From Hypsibius dujardini (taxonomy: Eukaryota; Tardigrada; Eutardigrada; Parachela; Hypsibiidae), in NCBI GenBank assembly GCA_001579985.1, contig LRSR01010064.1:1-42642 (forward strand): 42,642 bases of DNA. Reading direction: 5' to 3'. This document shows, in pieces, positions 12,236 through 23,357 of this stretch (positions are counted from its first letter, which is position 1; every line of letters begins with the position of its first letter). The notes under the pieces were generated by a model. That model saw nothing but the letters and a program-made list of their open reading frames with translations, was not told where the DNA came from and did no database searches. Made by a program: the position numbers and the translations under genes.

Positions 12236-12690
12236 TTTTCTAAACAAGGTTGTGTGACGTCAACTGGTCTCGTACTCCCTTTTGGACATTCTGTTGAGGA
12301 CTTTATCGCACAAATTTCATTACTAGATTTACTGGATTTTTAAATTTTTCGATAGGTACAATTCAAAATTGCAATATCCAAACCTCAACGTTTTGGGAAG
12401 CTTCGGCTAATTCACAAGCAAACTGAAAAAGTTGCCCCATGTTTTATTTTTGCACGGTATCTGATGAATCTGGGTCGCTCAATTTTTGGATCTTATTTTC
12501 CTAACTGCCTGAAGGGAGGGAACCAAAAACGCTCTATTCTAAGTGTTGCAATTTTGACTATCTATCGAAAAATTTCAAATTCTAGTGAACCAGACAAAAT
12601 TCGCCTGAAAATGTTCAAAAGAAGGTCCAAATGGGAATATGAGACCTGGTGACGTCACATGAACTTTCTTATGAGAAATCGAATAATCAA
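12236..12690. repeat. Diverged foldback element with CRE octamer in both arms
   Basis: The arm 12236-12383 pairs with 12548-12690 in inverse orientation at moderate identity. Shared blocks include TGACGTCA (12255-12262 and 12650-12657), GGTCTC/GAGACC, and AATTTTTCGATAG against CTATCGAAAAATTT. The centre of about 160 bp shows no coding signal. Confidence 0.55.
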
Positions 12691-13127
12691 GTCTAAAAGC
12701 TCAACCAAAGCCTATAGTAAAGGGCAATTAGAGATGAAAAATTGTCTTTCAAGCAGAACCGGCGAACTAGCATGATATCGAAAAAGTAAGCGGCGGGTTC
12801 CCACTAATAGGCTTTGAATCGTCAGTTCTTGGGGACGGACCAACACAAAAAAACAGTCAATAGTATAAGTCTAAACAAACAAAAAAGTGCAATCGACAGC
12901 CTTATTCCGCATCCCTTCACTTGTGTAAAAAAACAAGAAACAATTAATTGTAATTTGTCTGTGAGTGTGCCGAGAGCCGCTAGACCATTGTGTTTCCCCA
13001 AGTTAATGAACAAATGAGACAGTGGTTCGTCGACAGTGCCCGAAAACAAAAACCTCAACGAAGATGCAGAAACAAGTTCACCCATCAAATACACACTCCA
13101 ACAATGGTTGCCGATCATTATCATCGT

Positions 13128-15558
13128 TCAATCGCTGCTAGAGTCGCTCTTGCCGCGTCGTCGGTCACGGTTGCGTCTCTCGCGGACGGGACTGCGTCTA
13201 GTGCCGCGGGAGCGGGATCGGGAACGACTGCGGTTCTTCCGGACGACCGGTGAGCGACTGCGACGTCGCGGAGGACTTCGGCGACCTCCTCCTCCTCCAC
13301 CACTGCGGAAGTTCCCCCGACCTCCGCCGGCGCCAACACGGTCTCGATCTCGGTCGCGATTTCCGCCGGCTCGTCCGGTGGGCGGTGGGGTGCCACCGCG
13401 ACGCCCGGCCAGGTTCTCGTTCATCTCTGAAACGGAGACGACCTTCCCGTCCAGCAGGCCGTTGTTCATCCCGTCGATGGCCTCGCGGCACGACTCCGGG
13501 CCGTCGTACTCGATGTACGCGAAGGTACGGTGCAGCACCGGGTTGGTGCGGTCCGGAGGAATGTCGATGGAGACCACCTGAAATGATAAATATACGTATA
13601 TACTAAAAGGAGAGAAAGAATCAAGAAAACATATGACAAAATAATACAAAAATACAAAAAACAATAAAAATTAAAAAATAAATGGAAAAATGTAAATATA
13701 TTCACTCACGATAAACTATTTAATTAATTCTTCTTCACTTCGACACATAAAGATAATGGGAAAATTTAAATATTTAAAATGCAGTTTTAAAATCGATCTT
13801 TAGGGAATTTTTTTCTGCACAAAAAATATACCTTTTTTCTGGAAGGTAATGAAAACTTTTGCAGATATGCAATTACGAATTTTCTCAAAATAAATTCACA
13901 AACGGCCGGTATGTCTAGTTTCTACACACAGTGCAATTTCAAAAATAGTTGTAGGCTGTTAAATTATAAGTAAAAGCTGACATTTCAGTTACCTGGCCAT
14001 TTTAATTAAAAGCTGATAATTGAGTGAACAACTTCAGCGTAATTATAGGCCGCCTTCGGTAACCGATATTTCAGGCCTTAAATTCATGTTCAATTTAATA
14101 TAAATTCCAACGCTCGATTTAAACGGGAAACACACTCCCGGTACATTCCCAAAAATGTGCGCACAAACATACCCACGAGTCACACATGGCCCAAACGCTT
14201 GGCAGACCGGGTTAGAGCCTAAGTCCTCGCACTACATGAATGGCTCTAACTCGGACAGCCAAGCATTTTGGCCATGTGTATAATCCAGCCAATCAACGAA
14301 TTTACCGCTGTATAAAAAACCCATCCATCTGCGGAAGCTCTCAACAGAAACGCAAATCGGCCAATCAACCAAGCAACCGATCCTCGCGGCCTCACTGACC
14401 TTGCCGTAGGAAGAGAAGACATCCTGCAAGGCTTCCTTGGTGACATTCTGCGACAGCCGAGCGACGTAAATCTTCCGCTTCACCGGCAAAGGCGACGCGG
14501 CCCTGGTGATCTTTTTGTCCTTTCCACCGCTGCCACGGCCGCGGGAAGATCTTGAGCTGCCGGAGCTGCTAGAAGAACCGCTGCGGGAGCGGCGATTCTT
14601 CTCTCGGGAGCGACTACGCGAGTCCGAGCTCGAGGATGACGAGCTTGAGGAGGTCGACGAGGAGGATGAACTGGAGGAGGATCGCGATTTCCGCGTGGAT
14701 TTTCCCTTGGCTTTTACGTCCGGTGATGAGCTGAAGAGAAATTTAAAAAAAAGGTAAAGTTGAATGTAGTTAATCAATCAATCAATGAACCACCAGTCAC
14801 ATAAAGCTGGAGATTCACCGTTTAACTGATAAATCACCATTTCAAACTTGATGTTACTTGTCAAAAATGTAATATTTAATATTTCAAATTATTTTGAGAT
14901 TTAATTCGTTTAAAATAAGATTTCAAAAGTGATTGCATTAACTGTCGCCGTCGGAATTTTTTTTTAATGCAAATTATTTTGATTTCATTTGTTATTTGTG
15001 CTTGTGTATCTATTTAAAAGAAGTGCTGATTGCCAACCAGATCATTCAGAATTTTCCCAACCTAATCAACCACGCAATTTCACTAAGAATTTAGCGCAAT
15101 TATTAATTGATTGTAAAATCAAGCGCGCCTATTTGCAAACAAGGTACTAAAAACAGTACAGCCAAACTTTTGGTAAAGTTCAACATTCATAAATACATAT
15201 ATGTGGGATATATTCTGACAAATTAAGAACATCTTTCGTTGCATTCAGAGAATTTACTGTATCCATCCTCATCTAAGCAATAGATCAGAGGCTAGTTTTG
15301 CCGCAGTACATTCGGAACTTTCCCCCTGAGAGCACAGGTACAATCCTGCTAGCACAAACAAGGAAAGCGCCTAACAACTCTCAGGCAGAATGTCTTCACA
15401 AAAATGCCTCACCTTCTCTTTTTTGCCGGCCGACGTCTACGTCGATCGCTATCATCACTACTGGACGAGCTCAAGGACGGGCTCTTTTTCCGCTCTGCTG
15501 CCGACTTGGGAGCGGCAGCTGCGGGCTCCAATTTGCTCGAATTGGCCACATCCACCAT
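13128..15558 (-). CDS. RNPS1: RNPS1, serine-rich RNA-binding splicing/EJC factor (3 exons, complete)
   Basis: RNPS1 is a nuclear SR-related protein that activates splicing and joins the ASAP/PSAP complex and the exon junction complex. On the minus strand the exons are 15558-15413 (start ATG at 15556-15558), 14730-14400 and 13577-13128, all in phase, giving 308 aa (human 305). The order is a short Ser/Lys/Arg-rich N terminus, a poly-Ser then RS-dipeptide tract in exon 2, one RRM split by the intron 13578-14399, and an Arg/Gly/Ser-rich tail ending in a short Ser/Asp cluster. RNP2-like KIYVARL lies in exon 2 and RNP1-like TFAYIEY in exon 3. Exon 1 is needed for the start and joins exon 2 in phase 2. 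The plus-strand open frames across exons 2 and 3 are shadows of the low-complexity coding sequence. Confidence 0.9.
14181..14279. repeat. Short hairpin element, family 3 copy 1 (RNPS1 intron 2)
   Basis: The arms 14181-14219 and 14241-14279 are near-complementary: CACACATGGCCCAAACGCTT and GTTAGAGCC on the left face GGCTCTAAC and CCAAGCATTTTGGCCATGTG on the right. The loop is about 21 nt. Two related copies lie in a GTF2H3 intron. Confidence 0.75.
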
Positions 15559-17064
15559 TGTTTGTCGATATGGAAACGGAGTTGTCCTCCTACTTCAACC
15601 GCAAATTCCCGCACCAAGTCCTGACCGATCAGTGATCCTGAAATGGCCTCGACAGCCAGCAAAATGGAGAAATTTAAACGCCGATTAAAAAAATATGGCA
15701 ACACAACAGAGCTCCGGAGGCAGGGGGTTCAAAAGCTGGAGAACCCGATCGATAGAATTTTTAATTTATTTTGCTCGCTTGTTGCTGTTGTGCGTGTGCA
15801 TTTGTGCAGTGCGCTCCTGTGCGGATAGTTTGTGCAATAAGCCAAATGCACAAGCGCCGCAGTGATGTCACGGTTAAAGAGCGTGGCCCGCGTGGGAAAA
15901 TCTCACCGGTCCCTGTCAATCCGCGCGGGGCAATGGCCTCCTCTTCTGGTCTCTGGTTGTTTCACGTCCCTTACTTTCAGTGCGCCATCTTTTCAGTCAC
16001 ACACTTCAGCGTAATCGTTGACAAACTTTCGGAGGATGATACTGAATAATTTTATGGAGCTCCCTGCTGCATTATTGATGAGATTAACTTCACTTTCAGA
16101 GACAGGGCGTTGTAAATGGCAAAATTGCGCTCGAAAATTTCTCTAAAACAGGAACTTTGTGGCTACAGGTGTGCCAGCCTGTAAGGGGAAGCGGCACTGC
16201 CCTAGCTGCCCCCGCCGTTCGCCGTTCACCGTTCACCGGGTCCGGGATTGAGATAAATATGATATATATATATATATACATAGATTATGTTACTCACCAT
16301 ACAAATTGTTTCCACTTTAAGCTTTAATAATAGTCACGTTTATGAGGATTTTCGAAATTTATTTCACCATTCTTGTCCCAATAACTTTTTTCTACAGAAT
16401 TTCAAAGTTAGAATCTTCCGTTGTTTTCCCAACTTTGAAATTCTGCCAAAAAATTTATTGAGACAACAATGGTGAGATAAATTTCGAAAACCTTCATAAA
16501 TGGGACTCTAAAATTTAGCTAAAAATTTTAGTAACTTATTTCTTGGCTTTGATTTGTGTAGTGGGCTAAAACTAAACTGAAATGTTACTGAAATGTACGT
16601 GGAGAAAACTCGAAACTAATTTCGACCATAAAACTAGACTAGAAGTTTTAGTCACAGAAAGAAACTAAACTATAAAAATTCTTAGTTATTAATTTTTAGT
16701 TGACTCAAAAAGCTAATTAGTTGACTTGCCATCCCTGTCGTCTAACTTGCCCATAAGTCTATAACGACGGATGGCGCCACTGTCCTGAACCTGACCGGTG
16801 GGGGTGACTCGTGAGGCAGCCCTCCAATCGCCGTGACAGGCCGGCGAGTCTCGTCTTTCGCAAGTCACGCACCTCACACATCTGTCAGATCACTGCTGAT
16901 CGAAACACGTTCGTGTTTGAGAAAAGCGAGACCGACATATGCATGACGAAATTCTTCAGATATCGTTCGCATCGTTCTCTTCGTTTTCTTTGCGCCTGCT
17001 GCTCCGGGTAATAGCTGAAACTGGGCAACAATTCTACGGGGAAATTTGATAGCAACTTTTCAAA
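15559..17064. promoter_or_regulatory. Divergent upstream region of RNPS1 (-) and the MYCBP-like gene (+)
   Basis: This 1.5-kb stretch separates two divergently transcribed genes and presumably holds both promoters. It contains a tandem GTTCACC/GTTCGCC run near 16219-16237, a TA dinucleotide run at about 16258-16278 and a compact foldback at 16330-16505. No exon with family resemblance was found. The promoter role is inferred from gene orientation only. Confidence 0.4.
16330..16505. repeat. Compact foldback element, family 1 copy B
   Basis: The two halves are almost perfect reverse complements. The left half has GGATTTTCGAAATTTATTTC and AGAATTTCAAAGTT; the right half has CCCAACTTTGAAATTCTG and GAGATAAATTTCGAAAACC. 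The central core seen in other family members is missing, so the arms lie nearly back to back and would form a strong hairpin. Confidence 0.8.
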
Positions 17065-18302
17065 ATGGCAGACAAATTCTGGAGCCATCCGAATGATGAG
17101 GAGGCAAGCACGTCCGGCGGAAGAGAGTCGGCCCAGTCGGATCCTCAGACCTCTCCGGCCACAGCAAGGGACATGCAGAATCAAACGGGGACAGGCTTCT
17201 CGGTGGCTGAACGATTGAAGGCACGTCAGGTGAGATTGTTTCCGAGGTCCTTGTTGATTTAACTCTTTTCGGATGTGTTTTTGCGGGTCTGTCTGTCTTG
17301 TCTCGTCTCTTTGTGCCAAATACTGTCCTGACTCTTGTACACTAAGATTGACCTGTTTGTTTTCACATTTCAAGGCCATCCAGCAGGATCGCGAAGAACG
17401 TCGAAAGTACCTCGAATCGAGGGAAGTGCTTGACTTCATCACAAAAGGTCAGTTTAGAAAATGCACTCTGAATCGAAATGACTGGATGAATTGATTGGAC
17501 CCTTTGACTAAACATCACTGAACCGTCAAAAGGGTTTGTCGTACTGACAAATCGTGTCCGTTTTCAGCGGTGATGCAAGTAGACACGACTGGTCGGATGC
17601 AACCTGCAAAAGGATTAACGTAAATATGCAATTTGGACACTATTTGGACGCTGACAGATATTCAGACACAAAAACACCTCATTTTTGTTCGCTTTTTCTT
17701 CCGCACTGCTGTAGATTGATGGACGTGGTTCAGCTGAAGGAGTTCGACCCCGAGGAGACGGAAATCGTTATTATGCAGAAGGAGCTGGCCGTGGAGAAGG
17801 ACATCACAGAAAAGCTCTTAAGCGAGATTGCTGCGCTAGAAGCCCGAGTAAGTTTTCAATCGGCGTGGAAAAAAAGATTTGATATTCCAATCGAGTTTAC
17901 TCGATACTTCAAGCACGAAGAGAAGCATATGAATCGAAATAGGATATTAATTGAAACAGACAGTTTTGAGCTAGTAAGGACACTGGCTCATTCGCTCACT
18001 CAATCGCACGCACAGCAAGTCCTGCTACTAGCTCAAAATTCCTTCTTTCAAACCAAACCCTGTTTCAATTCATATGCTTCTCTTCGTACTTGTGCGGCCT
18101 CCCGTTTAAATTTCTTTCGGAAAGAGATGCAAACGGGAGGCTGCACAGCTAGTTGAAGTATGGAATGGATGTGACCGGAAAGTTTGTGAGCATGTTTTTG
18201 TTGTAGCTTCACTCTGCAAAGAAGCCCAAGAAAGTCGGCCCAATCGGCAGTCACCTCCCGCACGCTGGCGGATCTCTGGACGTCCACCCCTACTTTTGTT
18301 GA
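17065..18302 (+). CDS. MYCBP: c-Myc-binding protein (AMY-1)-like, with N-terminal extension (5 exons)
   Basis: MYCBP is a small helical protein that binds the N terminus of c-Myc and also AKAP-type partners. Exons are 17065-17229, 17375-17447, 17568-17619, 17715-17847 and 18207-18302; all are in phase and give 172 aa. Residues from about 57 read REERRKYLESREVLDFITK, close to the family motif around REQFRRYLEKSGVLDTLTK. They are followed by a C-terminal coiled coil rich in Glu/Lys/Leu (exon 4, QKELAVEKDITEKLLSEI). The family is about 100 aa, so the first 55 residues (Ser/Gln/Thr-rich, beginning MADKFWSHPND) and the Lys/Pro/Gly-rich tail are extra. Exon 3 (52 bp) rests on phase alone, with donor GTAAAT. 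The gene is divergent from RNPS1 and convergent with GTF2H3, leaving only about 290 bp between stop codons. Another short coiled-coil family cannot be excluded. Confidence 0.6.
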
Positions 18303-18588
18303 AGCACTTCGACCCCGACAGCCTAGGCCATATACGGTCAAACTGTCCACCACGCTTGTCTGTCCTTTTGTTGTACGTATATTAAGTTCTACAGTAGTAG
18401 ATTTTACAGTCTTAAGTCAAATTTTTAATGTGCAGCTGGCTCTTGCCGTTTTAAGCGATTTTTTGTGAATTTGTTCAGTGCATACAGGTCAAGAGCTTTC
18501 AATGTTTTCTCTAGTTTCATACAGAAAAAGTACATAGAGAAATATTGTCAACGGTCAGCCTTGGAAGAGTAAAAAACAGTCGAAACGA

Positions 18589-21563
18589 TCACGCTTTTCC
18601 GTTTGAATTTGGTCCCGTTCCGTTTCTGGCCTTTTTGGTGGCCACAGCGGCGACGGCTGCAGAAGAGGAGGACGGCGACGGTACGGAAGAGGTCGGATCG
18701 GTGGGTTTGCGTTTCTTGATGCCGGTCATAAACTTAAAGGTGGACTGGCAGGTGGAACACATCGGACTGAACGCGCAGAAGACTGCAACCAACGAAGGCT
18801 GGTAGAAATCGAGTCGAAGCGTCCAAGAACGGATCCACAACAGAGGGGCAGGCAGGCAGGCAGGCAGGCAGGCAGACAAAGAAATAGAATTGCGGACTGA
18901 GAAAGTCAGCTAGAAAAGCAGACCGATAAAGAAACGCTCAGACAGCTAGTGTTGGCAGGCAGTTTGATGGACAGCATAACAGACAGTCGGACGCACGGAT
19001 AAATAGACAGATAAATAGGCAAAAAAAACAGAAACGCAGGCCGACAGGCATACAGACACACACACGGACACACAGACTAACTCCGTGCTGATCACCAACC
19101 GGCCAAAGAGATGCACAAAAACAGACGGGAAATCTGTGGACAGACAAAAGGAGAGACAAGTAACAAAGCACATTGCCCACCGTCAAACAACGATACAGGC
19201 AGACAAACATTTCATGAAATAGCTACTAAATAATAAAGAAAGAAAAGTAGTGAGGTAGAGTCGTAAAACTCTACGATTATTACAACTTGGCAGCCAGTTT
19301 GATGGCCAAAGAGGCAGTAGGACCGGGAGGCAGACTGACAAACAGACAGAAGCACACAGGCAGACAGACAGACAACGAAACAGCACTGCTCATTCGAGGA
19401 CGAACAAGTAGCCTGACAATAGTGGAAAGACATTGTGAAGCAGTTAGACAGATATAACAAACAGACAAGCCGACAGGCAGAGCAAAGAAACATGAATACA
19501 ACTAATCATTAGCGGCAAATAAAAACTCCGGTTCAACGTCACTACGTACCTGATAGACAAACAGAGCAGACATAGCCAACTTCGATCAGCTTTTGATGAC
19601 AAAAACAAGCTGCCCGATAGTCCACCTGAATCTTCTCTGGCACACTCATTGTGCTCCGTTCCGCGCCATCCAGGATGAAGACACTCTGTGAACAGCGAGA
19701 ACCAAACCATTCACTACTAAGATAGGTATTGAGCGAAAGGTGAAAGTTAATTCAAGTACATTCAAAACTTGCACGACTCCGCCGGGATTTTCCACTTTGA
19801 CGTAGAGACCGCCTGTCAGATCGACGGCCTGCTGTAGGAGAATCGAATCTTCTCCCAAAACACAGGCATCGATTTTGACGTTCTATCAGGCAAGGGAGAC
19901 AGCTGTCACAAAGAGAACCACCTGCATTGTAAGAGGTGCAACACGTTAAGAATCCATACCATCTTTTGAGCTGTGAATATAGTATTGATAAAGTGCATGT
20001 AGTGGGATGAGCTATCGGGTCCAGCCTCGATCACCTACAAAATTGGGAAATAAATAAATGTGACCTAAGGAAACTGGGCAGTTGAGACAAGCCAACAAAG
20101 ACTTACAGACAGGAAAACAGACAAACAGGCCAGACAGACAGTAAGACAGTCAGACAGGCAAGCAGACAAGACAGATAGGCAGGCAGGCAGACACACAGAC
20201 ACACATACACCCACAGATACACACAGACACAGATACACACAGACAGACCCGGTTCTGCTATACCCTCCCTTGAACGTACCAACACGCGGCCTTGGACAAA
20301 CTGTCCTTTAGGTGATTCTCGTTGCATACGATGGATGTCTGTAAATGAACTTATTTACTCTATGCATAAAAAAATCAGCATAATCATTATATCAACGCAA
20401 CCCACAGCACAGTGATCGTGAAAGTGCTCCGACGAAGACAGTCTCTCGTTTTTCCTCTCCACCGGCTGCTGGTTCACCATCTGGAGAGGTTTGCAGGAGG
20501 ATATGCTGGATTGCTCTCTGGACAGTATGATTGACTATTCGGAAGGCCTCCGGTCTGCTATCACTCGGCATGTCTGTTGGCATGTTTATCAACTCCGGTG
20601 GGTACAAGAAATAACTAGACGAAAAAACGAAAGCTAATCAGTCAACCAATCATTCCCGAACAATTATCAACCGCAATCAATCCATCCAGCAAACGTAGCA
20701 AAGCTCATGCGTTCGTTGATTGGTCGATTGATTTAACCATAAGGTAATCAATCAATCTATCAAAGAGCTCAATCGATAACTTACCTCCTGGAATGCAAAC
20801 AGCCCAGAACGACCACTTGATTCCCAGGGTGGATGAGTAGGTAGGAATTCAGGAAGATCAGAATTTGATCTAAAGTCGGAGCCAAACCATACTTCCGAGG
20901 AGAAGAAAAACAAGGAAAAAATTTGCCAAGTTGCACTTCGGAAACGAGTTTCAGACAGGCGGCCCAAATTCTTGGCTGACGGAGTTAGAGCCATTCTCAT
21001 AGCACAAGCGATGTTGGCTCTAACTAATTCAGCCAAGCATTTTTGCCAAGTGTGTAAATAACCGAAGGGTGTTACAGACGCGGCCAAAATGCTTAACTGA
21101 CCCAGTTAGAGACAAACTCACGTGTACTATGACAAGGCTCTAACTCGTTCACCAAACATTTTGTCCGTGTGAGTAAAATAAAAATTACCTGCTGAGAAGG
21201 GGGGCCATTTCCGTTTTCCACGCCGTTATCTAGTTGCTCACTCCACCAAATGGGATTGAGGTCCAGAATGACCACCAGCAAATCGGTGATGCTTTCTGGG
21301 GAAGGAAGAATCGAATTTCAATGAGCAATCAGCCGGTCAATGTAAGCGTCGATTCATTGATTGAATTGTCTCTGTTCGGTTGCAGGTTGCAGAGCAGAAA
21401 CAACGGTAGAGACGATTGGTTGATTGGTTGATTTGCGAAGGATTTTACTCGACGTACGGCCAGCCAAATACCACGAGAGGGGGAGGCAGTTCGCCTGCTT
21501 ACCGATTCCACTTGAAACACCGGCCTGAGCTGCGCCCAGCGAGGTCAATCCAGACATTGCCAT
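18589..21563 (-). CDS. GTF2H3: TFIIH core subunit p34 / Tfb4 (9 exons, complete)
   Basis: p34 is a structural subunit of the TFIIH core, required for transcription initiation and nucleotide-excision repair; it pairs with p44. Minus-strand exons are 21563-21503, 21295-21189, 20891-20785, 20614-20406, 20338-20280, 20034-19960, 19882-19760, 19685-19550 and 18782-18589, all in phase, giving 356 aa (human 308). The VWA-like domain begins [13 protein letters not shown] (human LLVIVVDANPIWW) and includes FLYPPE, YIHRMQRE and [11 protein letters not shown]. The C-terminal zinc-binding region has CxxC pairs: [11 protein letters not shown] then SPMCSTC. The N terminus is longer than human by about 20 residues (an ATG 6 bp further inside is equally good), and there is a Ser/Ala/Lys-rich C-terminal tail of about 45 residues absent from the human protein. 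Introns carry GACA arrays and two family-3 hairpins. Confidence 0.92.
18847..19080. repeat. GGCA run and degenerate ACAG array, GTF2H3 last intron
   Basis: A GGCA run (18847-18878) is followed by degenerate CAGACA/GACAGA units to about 19080, with another short ACAGGCAGACAGAC block near 19321-19378. All lie in the intron 18783-19549. Confidence 0.8.
20105..20249. repeat. ACAG/ACAC array, GTF2H3 intron
   Basis: Units of CAGACA, GGCA and CACAGA fill most of the intron 20035-20279. Confidence 0.85.
20961..21046. repeat. Short hairpin element, family 3 copy 2 (GTF2H3 intron)
   Basis: The arm GGCCCAAATTCTTGGCTGAC followed by GGAGTTAGAGCC (20961-20992) pairs with GGCTCTAACTAATTCAGCC followed by AAGCATTTTTGCC (21016-21046). 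The sequence matches the RNPS1-intron copy. Confidence 0.75.
21082..21166. repeat. Short hairpin element, family 3 copy 3 (GTF2H3 intron)
   Basis: The arm GGCCAAAATGCTTAACTGAC followed by CCAGTTAGAG (21082-21111) pairs with GGCTCTAACTCGTTCACC followed by AAACATTTTGTCC (21136-21166). It sits in tandem with copy 2 about 35 bp away, in the same intron (20892-21188). Confidence 0.7.
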
Positions 21564-21984
21564 TCCAAAAAAGGCAAGTTTGATTTACCCAATCAAGAAG
21601 GAAAAGGGAAGCGGCCAGAAAATCGAGTCTCAAGAATGATGTGACACTTGTGGCAAGCCAAAGGGGACAAAGTTCAGTCCCACAATTGTCCCACATGGGT
21701 TGCCATGGTTATTCCTGGCTGTAGTACAGACTGATGCAGCACGCTCAAAATTCCTTTCACCAAATTGTACGCGGAGTCCGTACGGTACGAGAACGTCGAG
21801 AAGTATTGTACACTTCGAGACCAATTGTCGTCTTCTTCCCTGATATTAAACCAGATGAAATTATTCCTGATGTTGTGGTCACACTGATAATTGGCAAAAT
21901 TTACGGAGAATTACCGCAAAATTCCTCCACTTTATTTTTCTCAAATAGTCCAATATAAGTGGTGATTAATAAAATCTATTTTAT

Positions 21985-22440
21985 CAGCAGTCCTGTAACA
22001 ATTTTTTTAGCAGGATTTCAAAGTCCGGAAGTTGCGGTTCGATTTCATTATTTTTGACACTCTTCCTCTCCAGATACATTTTGAAATTAATTGGCATTAG
22101 CAGAATCTTGTTGTTGGTATCATGGGGCGGAGCTATGGGCCAGTTTCAATTCAGACTGGAAACTTCCATGTGGCATCCCAAAAATGATCCTCTAGTTCCG
22201 CCCCCCTGACGCCCAAAAAAGATTCTGCTGATGCCAATCGATTCCAGATTGAACTTGGAGAGGCATTGTGTCAAACATATGCATAGTAAATTCATACCTT
22301 TCCATAAATCGACGTTCTTACAGTGAAAATGAGGAAAATTTAAACTTCCAGTGCTTTCCGGATCTTTACAATTTTGCCCGAAAAGAGTTTCCATTGCTTG
22401 ACCGATGAAATAATTTTTATAAATCATTGCTAACATTGGA
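21985..22440. repeat. Foldback element, family 1 copy C
   Basis: The left part holds GGATTTCAAAGTCCGGAAG, TTGGCATTAGCAGAATCTTG and GGGGCGGAGCTATGGGCC. The right part holds AGTTCCGCCCCCCTGACGCC, AGATTCTGCTGATGCCAATC and, near the end, GTGCTTTCCGGATCTTTAC. The pairing is imperfect but runs over roughly 200 bp per arm, with the same core as the other members. Confidence 0.65.
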
Positions 22441-22804
22441 CTACGTAAAAAAAATAACCGACACATTTTTCGCTCCTAATCTCTGGAAATCATTCAACTG
22501 GGAACGGATACATTTTAATCCGCAAAATAATTAACAGATGTCTTTTTGGGTGAAATGGGAATGTCCATGCAGTTGCCCGCCTGGTGTTCAAATGGGTTCC
22601 TGATGGATGCTCTTTCGCTGCAGCGTCTATCGATCATACAAGTACAAGACTGGTCAAGTACTGCCTGTGCCGATTCTCTCGATTGTTTTCCCAGTTCTTT
22701 TACAATGAGTTGCTTAAATTTTCACATTATCAGGTTTTCAATTTCAGTCAGCTTTATCCGTTCGGAAAATTGATTGTCATTATTTTTTGAGTATATATAC
22801 TAGT

Positions 22805-23305
22805 ACACAGAGCCTCATTTAGGATCCTTACAGGTCGGAACAGGATCCCTCAGTCTAGGGCCAGAGGGTGAGCAAAGGGGGAAAAATTATAAGATTGAGC
22901 CCAAAATTAGGCCTCTTGTACCTGATCATTTCGAAACTTGTGGGGGTGTGGGGTCTCATTTCCAGCCCCCCCCCTGGGATTTCAAAACGTCTTTATAAAC
23001 AACAGTTTCTCATCAAATTTGAACCGTTCTTGAATATTTTGAACCTCACATTTGTACACATCAATAAAAGTTTATATTGGACCTAAATACACCTCAAATT
23101 TCAACGAAAAACGGAGGTTTTGAAAATGTTTTGAAATCCCAGAGGGCCCACTCGAAAAGAGACTCCCACACTCCCAAGTTTCAAAATGAGCAGGAACAAG
23201 AGGCCCAATTTTAGGTTCGTTTTTGAAAAAAATGCGTTTTGTCCCGTTGCCCACGCCCTGACCCTACCGTGACCAGACCTGTAAGGACCCTAAACGAGTC
23301 TCTCT
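22805..23305. repeat. Foldback element, family 2 copy 1
   Basis: The termini are TTTAGGATCCTTACAGGTCG (22818-22837) and the inverse AGACCTGTAAGGACCCTAAA (23275-23294). The arms of about 200 bp pair through blocks such as GGCCTCTTGTACCTGATCAT against ATGAGCAGGAACAAGAGGCC, and CTGGGATTTCAAAAC against GTTTTGAAATCCCAG. The element is flanked on both sides by TATATA-rich DNA. No open frame with family resemblance is inside. Confidence 0.8.
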
Positions 23306-23357
23306 ATATATACTGTATATACAGTAATGGAAGTTCCGAAACAATCGGTGGTCGCAT

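Larger units (their letters stand above)
10744..13127. other. Intergenic spacer between convergent ABCB8 and RNPS1
   Basis: This 2.4-kb stretch separates the 3' ends of two convergent genes. It holds an inverted repeat pair (11247-11276 / 12165-12194) and a diverged foldback (12236-12690), listed separately. Open frames here (for example 11697-12059, 120 aa) show no family resemblance, no splice-linked partners and AT-rich codons, so I do not call them genes. No clear AATAAA is close to the ABCB8 stop. Confidence 0.5.
21564..23357. other. Intergenic spacer upstream of GTF2H3, with two foldback elements
   Basis: This 1.8-kb stretch lies between the GTF2H3 start and the ANKRD29-like stop, both on the minus strand. 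Apart from the foldbacks at 21985-22440 and 22805-23305 I see nothing coding. The first few hundred bases presumably hold the GTF2H3 promoter, but no clear TATA box or initiator could be assigned. Confidence 0.5.

Noticed and set aside
13036-13606. Overlapping plus-strand Arg/Pro-rich open frames
   Set aside because: They are shadows of the RS/RG-rich third exon of RNPS1 on the minus strand.
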